IMG/VR virus record: IMGVR_UViG_3300030047_000065
Span: 1 to 35,624 of that record
DNA length: 35,624 nucleotides
From: a virus
Direction: 5' to 3' (one strand)
Below, piece after piece: positions 31,257-35,624 of this stretch (positions are counted from its first letter, which is position 1; every line of letters begins with the position of its first letter). The notes under the pieces were generated by a model. That model was not told where the DNA came from. It saw only the letters and a list, made by a program, of their open reading frames with translations, and did no database searches. Made by a program: the position numbers and the translations under genes.

Positions 31257-31635
31257 TATATTCCTCCACGTTGAACGACGAATCCCAATAAGCTATATCA
31301 ATATCAGTATAGATCTCAGCAGCATTTAGTTTCTTCAGTTTCTTCAATAGTCTATTAAACGTATTATTCATATTGAAATCTAAGTAGCCAATAGCAACGC
31401 CTTTACTGTAAGTTGGTTTTGGATTAAAGTTATGCCCCCATTTAATAAAATCAATCATAGCTTGAGAAGACATATCTTCTTTATCTTCTTTTGAAATATA
31501 ACAATATCTAGAATTTGAAAGTTTATTATTTATTAGTTGTCTAACAAGTAAACATAACTTAACTGAAGGTGTTTTTGTATCATGAAATAATAACAACTCA
31601 TCATAAGCTAACTCATTATTGATATTATAACCCAT
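31246..31635 (-). CDS. T4 gp55-like late sigma factor (candidate)
   Basis: A 129-residue protein. The segment AMIDFIKWGHNFNPKPTYSK (59-78), then AIGYLDFNMNNTFNRLLKKL (81-100) with the following KK, follows the sigma region-2 core of T4 gp55 (helix, H-N-F-[DN], then A-[YIG]-x-x-x-x-x-N-x-F-x-x-x-x-K-K). T4 gp55 is about 185 residues; this one is shorter and lacks a recognisable C-terminal flap-binding tail. gp55 recognises only a -10-type box, TATAAATA, in late promoters. The window has two exact TATAAATA promoters and seven related ones on late genes, which begin just downstream of this gene. The resemblance is by eye; a profile search is needed. Confidence 0.6.
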   Translation of the reverse strand: MGYNINNELAYDELLLFHDTKTPSVKLCLLVRQLINNKLSNSRYCYISKEDKEDMSSQAMIDFIKWGHNFNPKPTYSKGVAIGYLDFNMNNTFNRLLKKLKKLNAAEIYTDIDIAYWDSSFNVEEYNEG

Positions 31636-31969
31636 ATGTACCCCGTCTACTACGCTTCTTTGGGATATCTATCAACATTTTGTCAACAGGTGGTGGATTG
31701 ATTGGAGCAAACTGCGGATCGTATGTAATTGTTACTAATCTATGCTTCTGTGTTAGCTTTTCGCGTTCTCCAACAATTTGCATAGCTATTGGAAACGTAC
31801 CAAACAGGTTTGATGTTATATTTTTGTAGGCAGTGTCCCACGGTTTAGTTGCATAATCTTGTATATAAGGTTTGTCTAAGTCAATAATAGATATCTTTAT
31901 TTTACCAAGATCGCAGTATGTATTGTTCCACCAATCAATTTTCTTTAGTTTCTCAATGTCTATTATCAT
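31625..31969 (-). CDS. Hypothetical protein, 114 aa
   Basis: A 114-residue protein with aromatic and hydrophobic strands (IKISIIDLDKPYIQDYATKP; LVTITYDPQFAPINPPP) and a strongly basic C-terminus (PKKRSRRGTYGL). It overlaps the gp55-like sigma gene by 11 bases and the upstream 67-aa gene by 4. The basic tail suggests nucleic acid binding. In this position it could partner the sigma factor, but no family is recognised. Confidence 0.6.
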   Translation of the reverse strand: MIIDIEKLKKIDWWNNTYCDLGKIKISIIDLDKPYIQDYATKPWDTAYKNITSNLFGTFPIAMQIVGEREKLTQKHRLVTITYDPQFAPINPPPVDKMLIDIPKKRSRRGTYGL

Positions 31970-32169
31970 GCCATATCCCTAACTGCCTTAATGTGGCCAT
32001 CAAGTTGAGTTGGATATGTTCGTAGGAAGTTAACTGGTATATCTTCGTGATTTGGTCCGACAGTTATCCGCAGTACAATATCATCATACTGTATGTAAGT
32101 ATCTTCAAATTGCCAATAGTCGCCTTTATCGACATATCCTCTAGATTTAAGTAAATCAGGTATAATCAT
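31966..32169 (-). CDS. Hypothetical protein, 67 aa
   Basis: A 67-residue protein of mixed alpha/beta character (LLKSRGYVDKGDYWQFEDTY; IVLRITVGPNHEDIPVNFL). AAGGA lies upstream of the ATG, which overlaps the stop of the 46-aa gene in an ATGA arrangement. It belongs to the same overlapping cluster as the gp55-like gene. No function is recognised. Confidence 0.6.
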   Translation of the reverse strand: MIIPDLLKSRGYVDKGDYWQFEDTYIQYDDIVLRITVGPNHEDIPVNFLRTYPTQLDGHIKAVRDMA

Positions 32170-32306
32170 CGTGATTCGTCCTTAGTTCTGCACAGAACAA
32201 ATGCATCAAAAGTCTTGTACACTAACTGCAGATTGGCATTATCATGATATTCCCACATTAAGGCTATCTGCTTCTCTCGCGGTATGTTCTTCATTTGCTG
32301 CTCCAT
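32166..32306 (-). CDS. Small protein, 46 aa
   Basis: A 46-residue, mildly basic protein (MKNIPREKQIALMWEYHDNA, then LVYKTFDAFVLCRTKDESR). It fills the gap between the membrane protein gene and the 67-aa gene and overlaps the latter by four bases. The Shine-Dalgarno sequence is weak (GAAGTAAG). Real by tight packing; function unknown. Confidence 0.55.
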   Translation of the reverse strand: MEQQMKNIPREKQIALMWEYHDNANLQLVYKTFDAFVLCRTKDESR

Positions 32307-32314
32307 GTTAACAC

Positions 32315-32464
32315 TTACTTCTTGACGATAAAACTAAGTAGTGCAAAACCTAACGACGATCCTAAAAGTACCCAACCAAACGTTCCATGCGATAAACAAA
32401 GGCAAACAATGCCAGCTAGACCAACTACACAGTCAATTATATATGCTTTAGTTTTCTTTACCAT
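32315..32464 (-). CDS. Small two-pass membrane protein, 49 aa
   Basis: A 49-residue protein: basic start (MVKKTKAY), hydrophobic IIDCVVGLAGIVCLCLS, short turn HGTFG, then WVLLGSSLGFALLSFIV and a KK tail. This predicts a helical hairpin with both ends in the cytoplasm. AGGAG lies 6 bases upstream of ATG 32464. It is expressed with the middle-type genes between two sigma genes. It could affect the host membrane or exclude other phages, but the role is unknown. Confidence 0.7.
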   Translation of the reverse strand: MVKKTKAYIIDCVVGLAGIVCLCLSHGTFGWVLLGSSLGFALLSFIVKK

Positions 32465-32505
32465 TTTATTCTCCTGATTCAGTGTTTTCTAACATAAAGA
32501 AGTAG

Positions 32506-33072
32506 TCACGTTTTTCTAACTATGGCCTTATTTTGAGCCAAATTTTCAATTATTTTTGAAATACTTGACTTAAGTATCTGGTCAATAGCCTGTCTACTGA
32601 CTCCTAGTAGACCTGCTACATCTTTTATGCTGTAACCACACCTATATAGTAGTTCCATCGCTGTGCGTGCTCTAGGCTTTAAGTCCACATGATCTATCAC
32701 GTACCATAAATCAGATACATCCAGCACATCGTCTATTATGTCAGGTAATATCTCTACGTAGGGATCAATGTTACATAACTCTGCCTGCCGTCTCTGAGCA
32801 CCACGATAGCTTAGACTATGACTTACACCACCACGTACCTGCCATGCAAACCAAGTCCCAAACGATGATTCTGACGTACTATTATACGTTTGTAAAGCTG
32901 TTACGAAGGCGTCATTAACAATATCATTTAACAACTCAGTACCGGCATCGTTCCATACCTTGATGGTCTTGCGAGCACAGTAGTATCCATACTTTTTGTA
33001 CTTGTTATACAGTTCTGTGGCTGCTTTTTCGTCGCCAGATCTAGCCGCTAGTATCAAATCTTGATCGTCCAT
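32506..33072 (-). CDS. Sigma-70/ECF-like RNA polymerase sigma factor
   Basis: A 188-residue protein. Residues 1-90 fit sigma region 2 (DDQDLILAARSGDEKAATEL, LYNKYKKYGYYCA, then SSFGTWFAWQVRGGVSHSL). Residues 130-180 fit region 4 with a helix-turn-helix (GYSIKDVAGLLGVSRQAIDQ). This two-domain form is typical of ECF-type sigma factors. AGGGAG precedes ATG 33072. A strong terminator lies just upstream (33088-33118), so expression probably depends on readthrough or on a promoter I could not define. Likely a middle or late transcription switch. Confidence 0.75.
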   Translation of the reverse strand: MDDQDLILAARSGDEKAATELYNKYKKYGYYCARKTIKVWNDAGTELLNDIVNDAFVTALQTYNSTSESSFGTWFAWQVRGGVSHSLSYRGAQRRQAELCNIDPYVEILPDIIDDVLDVSDLWYVIDHVDLKPRARTAMELLYRCGYSIKDVAGLLGVSRQAIDQILKSSISKIIENLAQNKAIVRKT

Positions 33073-33087
33073 AATAGCTCCCTAAAC

Positions 33088-33118
33088 AAAAAGGGGTACT
33101 ACAGTGTTGTAGTACCCC
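33088..33118 (-). terminator. Strong intrinsic terminator after the ssDNA-binding gene
   Basis: Minus strand GGGGTACTACA, 4-base loop, TGTAGTACCCC, then TTTTT. A perfect 11-bp stem. It lies between the probable ssDNA-binding gene and the 188-aa sigma gene. Confidence 0.85.
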
Positions 33119-33167
33119 GAACAGACCCACCCTAGAAGACAAACACGTATAGTGGGACTGCTTACTA

Positions 33168-33737
33168 TTAAAATGCGATAGCAGGCATCTCACGACCAAC
33201 TACGGCGGGATTGCCTGGTAGCTGTGCCATAACCTCGGCTGGGATCGTAGGGACCTCCAGCTTATCCTGTAACACATGGATATTTTTCCATGGGCTGTCT
33301 GGGTTGGTTGGGTTAGCCTTGATTACCAACTCAGCAAGGATCTCATCACCCTTGAGGATGCGCTTGTTGACAGCATTGATATAGTTAGCGATAATCTCTT
33401 GCCAGCTATCAGCATCGTCCTCCAACTTGGCTACATCGTACCCGGTAGCTGCCAGCAACTCGATGTATGGCTTGAGGTTACTAGCCGTCTGCTCATCTGC
33501 CTTAGCCTGGGTCCTATACTTTTCGGGCTTACTCTCTGTGATGTAGGTATTAACGAGACCCGTCTCAGCCTCACCCTCAACAACCTCCCACTTGGTCATC
33601 CCGCGATAACCATCACGGGCGTGATTTTGGCCATACTCGGCGGATACTAGTTTGACGATATATCTGCCCACACCAACCTTGGGGCGAGATGATCCACTGT
33701 ACGACTGAGCTGCTTTGATTTGATCGAGAAACGACAT
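33168..33737 (-). CDS. Probable ssDNA-binding protein (DUF669-like)
   Basis: A 189-residue protein. The N-terminal half (YSGSSRPKVGVGRYIVKLVS, then GMTKWEVVEGEAETGLVNTY) shows alternating beta strands like the OB-fold of DUF669-type phage SSB proteins; the C-terminal part carries more strands (RILKGDEILAELVIKANPTN). It would coat single strands made by the helicase at 1169. AAAGGTAAG precedes ATG 33737. The leader has a 7-bp hairpin and a tandem octamer. A terminator follows the gene. Family call is moderate. Confidence 0.5.
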   Translation of the reverse strand: MSFLDQIKAAQSYSGSSRPKVGVGRYIVKLVSAEYGQNHARDGYRGMTKWEVVEGEAETGLVNTYITESKPEKYRTQAKADEQTASNLKPYIELLAATGYDVAKLEDDADSWQEIIANYINAVNKRILKGDEILAELVIKANPTNPDSPWKNIHVLQDKLEVPTIPAEVMAQLPGNPAVVGREMPAIAF

Positions 33738-33758
33738 GATACTTACCTTTTGATGTGA

Positions 33759-33774
33759 GTACTCTTGTACTCTT
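33759..33774. repeat. Tandem octamer AAGAGTAC in the SSB-gene leader
   Basis: Minus strand AAGAGTAC AAGAGTAC, two perfect head-to-tail copies between a hairpin (33792-33817) and the gene start. Possibly a binding site for a regulatory protein. Confidence 0.4.
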
Positions 33775-33791
33775 GTTTTTGTCTACTAAGG

Positions 33792-33817
33792 ATCTCTTGA
33801 TTCTTATACTAAGAGAT
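33792..33817. repeat. ATCTCTT/AAGAGAT dyad upstream of the SSB gene
   Basis: A 7-bp inverted repeat with a 12-base spacer that contains the minus-strand hexamer TATAAG, a possible -10 box lacking a good -35. The dyad could be an operator over that promoter. Confidence 0.4.
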
Positions 33818-33839
33818 TTACACAGTTACATGACCAATC

Positions 33840-34640
33840 TTAGATATTTTGCACATCAGCAAAACTTTTTATGCTGTGGTAGCCTGCACATAATCTTATC
33901 CCATCCAGCACAGATGTCAGCCTACTCCGTGCAATAGCTGTAGTAGTACCTAGCCTCTTAGCCAGATCAGCAGCGTGCAGGATCATATAATCCTTGGTGC
34001 CTACATCTAGCGTAGCCAGATATTGCTTGAGTAGCTCTCTTTTGTCATTAGATAGGCCAGCAAGGTCCATCAGGTACTGTAGTGATGTACTTGCCCACTC
34101 CGCTTGCTCATCGTCTTCCAGGCCCTTCTCTGCCGCTTTGTCACCAATCTTGTCCGAGATGTTAACATTATCATTTGTGGACACGTCAGAAATGGGAGCA
34201 TCCAGATACAACGGACAGTAATCGGGCATAGGATTGTCTGGATTAGCCTTATTGTAGTAATGAGCTTGTTGTGAGATGCGGTATCGTACATCCACATCCT
34301 TACGTGCCTCCCAGAGCTTGCGTCTGACAGTCCAAACTACATAGGTGATCAACCTAGCACCACGAGTAACGTCGTGCCTTGCAATGGCCTCGTAGACAGC
34401 TTCTTCTGCCACTCCAAAAAGCTCCCTGAAGTATGGGCTACGGCTATTGTTGATGCTTACATGACGCCTAGCAGCATTAATGCAGGCCCGGAACAACAAG
34501 TCACGAGCTATGTCATCACCAGCTTGTGCTTGTAGTACTAGCTGCTGCTCGTCTTCAAGGCTGCACTTGAGCCAGCTAGCATTGTACATGTTAGGATCTA
34601 GTGTTGTTGTTAGGTCTGTTGTGTATGTTTTTGTAGCCAT
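33840..34640 (-). CDS. Sigma-70-like RNA polymerase sigma factor, early
   Basis: A 266-residue protein. Residues about 28-110 match sigma region 2 (DEQQLVLQAQAGDDIARDLL, LFGVAEEAVYEAIARHDVTR, GARLITYVVWTVRRKLWEA). A region-3-like stretch follows (RYRISQQAHYYNK), and the C-terminal part (HAADLAKRLGTTTAIARSRL) is a helix-turn-helix of region-4 type. The first Met is ATG 34640; the upstream MYILS extension lies over the -10 box. The promoter is near consensus (TTGACA-17-TATATT) and predicts a leaderless message, so host polymerase can express it at once. It may start the transcription cascade. Confidence 0.75.
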   Translation of the reverse strand: MATKTYTTDLTTTLDPNMYNASWLKCSLEDEQQLVLQAQAGDDIARDLLFRACINAARRHVSINNSRSPYFRELFGVAEEAVYEAIARHDVTRGARLITYVVWTVRRKLWEARKDVDVRYRISQQAHYYNKANPDNPMPDYCPLYLDAPISDVSTNDNVNISDKIGDKAAEKGLEDDEQAEWASTSLQYLMDLAGLSNDKRELLKQYLATLDVGTKDYMILHAADLAKRLGTTTAIARSRLTSVLDGIRLCAGYHSIKSFADVQNI

Positions 34641-34675
34641 GGATAAAATATACAACCGTGTGCTACTGCTGTCAA
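34641..34675 (-). promoter_or_regulatory. Near-consensus sigma70 promoter, leaderless, of the early sigma gene
   Basis: Minus strand TTGACA, 17-bp spacer, TATATT, then TTATCC and ATG. The -35 matches fully; the -10 matches 5 of 6. Transcription is expected to begin at the A of the start codon, seven bases after the -10 box. No Shine-Dalgarno sequence exists upstream of this ATG. Confidence 0.75.
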
Positions 34676-34718
34676 CACCCTAACAGCAATTAATATTAAT
34701 GCCAGCCACACAAGTATA

Positions 34719-34931
34719 CTACAAATCATTAGAATTCTCAGTATCGTCCGTATCGTCCACAATGTGGTACTCAGGATTAAGCCACTCGTTTTTGATGTTC
34801 TCAAGCATGCCAACGATCAGCACAGGGGGTAGGTCAAACTCTGCAGCCAGGGCATCTACCCTAGTACCAATCTCGTTGATAAACCTAACCATGTATTGTT
34901 GTTTCTCTGCCCAAGTATCAATGTTGTTCAT
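34719..34931 (-). CDS. Hypothetical acidic helical protein, 70 aa
   Basis: A 70-residue protein (MNNIDTWAEKQQYMVRFINE, then RVDALAAEFDLPPVLIVGML) with an acidic, Asp-rich C-terminus (DDTDDTENSNDL). GAGGT lies about 8 bases before ATG 34931, which overlaps the stop of the upstream nuclease gene. Small acidic early proteins are often inhibitors or DNA mimics in phages, but no such match is shown. Function unknown. Confidence 0.6.
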   Translation of the reverse strand: MNNIDTWAEKQQYMVRFINEIGTRVDALAAEFDLPPVLIVGMLENIKNEWLNPEYHIVDDTDDTENSNDL

Positions 34932-35437
34932 TAGGTGTACCTCACATTAGACTTAGCTTTATGCTCTCGTTTGAACTTAGTATATGTAGATTGCTTAGAT
35001 AATAAGTCACCATTAGCTAAAGCCTTATTAAGACAATATCTAGATCCTTTACGTTTTCTACATTCCATTATATAACTACACTCTATCGCATGCAGTTGTC
35101 CTTTACTATATCCATATCCAAGTATTTCAAATGTAATATCAGGACCACCAAATAGTAATGCACGCTCTAGTATAAGCTTAACATATTGTGAGCTAGTACA
35201 GTATGTCGTCCAGTCATTGTTCTTGCCAAATGCTTTGGATCCAACATATTCGTCTGCTATTGTTCTTGATTTATGTTTAATAGTAACACGATAAATAAAG
35301 CCGTATAGCCCCTGGTCCTTAGCAGTCACAGGATCTAGTCCAGCAAACCTTCCTGTACTCGCTAGTACCACAGTACCATCAGCACGTCCAAACGTGAGTG
35401 GCTTGGGATCTGTCTTGTCTCGGTGTAGCTTGAGCAT
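34931..35437 (-). CDS. SegE-like GIY-YIG-type nuclease-like protein
   Basis: A 168-residue protein. The core YGFIYRVTIKHKSRTIADEY, then VGSKAFGKNNDWTTYCTSSQ and a helix with ILERALLFGG, followed by ITFEILGYGYSKGQLHAIEC, matches the layout of SegE-type GIY-YIG proteins in phages: [YF]-x-Y-x-[IV], [YV]-[IV]-G-[SK], W-x-x-Y-x-x-S-S, then the E-rich helix (E before CSYI). They are often homing endonucleases. The first six codons recur in the left repeat. AAAGGAG precedes the ATG. It sits opposite the HNH/AP2-type gene across the control region. Confidence 0.65.
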   Translation of the reverse strand: MLKLHRDKTDPKPLTFGRADGTVVLASTGRFAGLDPVTAKDQGLYGFIYRVTIKHKSRTIADEYVGSKAFGKNNDWTTYCTSSQYVKLILERALLFGGPDITFEILGYGYSKGQLHAIECSYIMECRKRKGSRYCLNKALANGDLLSKQSTYTKFKREHKAKSNVRYT

Positions 35438-35624
35438 CTTGTGTCTCCTTTCAAAGAGGTAGTTGCAATTTTGCTGTGTCTTATACCAGGGACATATGTG
35501 GCATCAAAAAGCCACTTCCACTCTCTACGCGTGATAGTTTTTTTTGTTTGAAAATAGAGAAAATAACAATAACAACCCCCTCCTAAAAAGGTTCCCCCAT
35601 TCATGCCCCCTAAACGTGTAAAAA
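35420..35624. repeat. Right copy of terminal direct repeat
   Basis: Second copy of bases 1-206, one T shorter in the homopolymer. It runs from codon 6 of the minus-strand nuclease gene through its promoter to the end of the window. The one-base difference sits in a homopolymer, so it may be a sequencing error rather than real divergence. Confidence 0.95.
35480..35507 (-). promoter_or_regulatory. sigma70-like promoter for the SegE-like nuclease gene
   Basis: On the minus strand: TTGATG, 16 bp, TATAAG. This lies upstream of an AAAGGAG ribosome-binding site and the ATG at 35437. An identical copy lies at 61-88 in the left repeat. The -35 box overlaps a GTGGC/GCCAC dyad, which may be an operator. 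Confidence 0.5.

Noticed and set aside
35362-35604. Minus-strand ORF of 80 aa in the right repeat
   Set aside because: Out of frame with the nuclease gene and covering its promoter; no start signal.
1-35624. tRNA genes, integrase, lysogeny repressor, CRISPR, insertion sequences
   Set aside because: Looked for and not seen; tRNA absence was judged by eye only and should be confirmed with tRNAscan-SE.

Overview
The window looks like one complete small tailed-phage genome of about 35.4 kb. Bases 1-206 recur at 35420-35624, so the unique sequence is about 35,419 bp, either a circularly closing assembly or a linear genome with a direct terminal repeat. The morphogenesis genes are of the P22 type and in P22 order: small and large terminase, portal, scaffold, coat, gp4-like, gp10-like, a small virion protein, three candidate DNA-ejection proteins, an immI-like slot and a spike. 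This suggests a short-tailed (podovirus) phage, probably of a Gram-negative host. I see no integrase, lysogeny repressor or tRNA, so a lytic life style is likely. The host cannot be named from the sequence.

Layout. (1) 19-427 is a non-coding control region with dyads, an AT-rich stretch and divergent sigma70-like promoters. (2) Plus strand 428-4699 is early/replication: an HNH/AP2-type nuclease, a superfamily-3 type helicase, a separate archaeo-eukaryotic-type primase and three small genes. Two related structured leader elements precede the helicase gene and the gene at 3916. (3) Minus strand 35437-31059 is early/middle: a SegE-like GIY-YIG nuclease, a sigma-70-like protein, a probable ssDNA-binding protein, a second sigma-like protein, several small genes and a short T4 gp55-like sigma. 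(4) Minus strand 31025-4696 is late: packaging, capsid, ejection proteins, two large receptor-binding proteins, collagen-like and Asp-box fibre proteins, small virion-associated genes and a lysis cassette with an M15 peptidase endolysin. One small plus-strand membrane-protein gene (17582-17749) interrupts this block at the position P22 uses for its immI/superinfection-exclusion genes.

The most striking feature is the regulation. Nine minus-strand copies of CTATATA lie at late transcription-unit starts, two of them extending to the exact T4 late consensus TATAAATA. In eight of the nine the ATG follows after exactly 5 (7 cases) or 6 (1 case) bases, which would put the transcription start at or next to the start codon (leaderless mRNA). 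The phage encodes three sigma-like proteins, one resembling T4 gp55. The proposed cascade is host sigma70, then phage sigma(s), then gp55-like late transcription. Three late promoters also abut a GTACA-N4/6-TGTAC inverted repeat.

The second notable feature is the pair of leader RNAs (about 1068-1149 and 3816-3892). Each can form two hairpins whose loops are complementary (CTGACC/GGTCAG and CTGACCC/GGGTCAG) plus a stem that runs into a T-tract just before the GGAG ribosome-binding site. The stems differ in sequence between copies but keep pairing.
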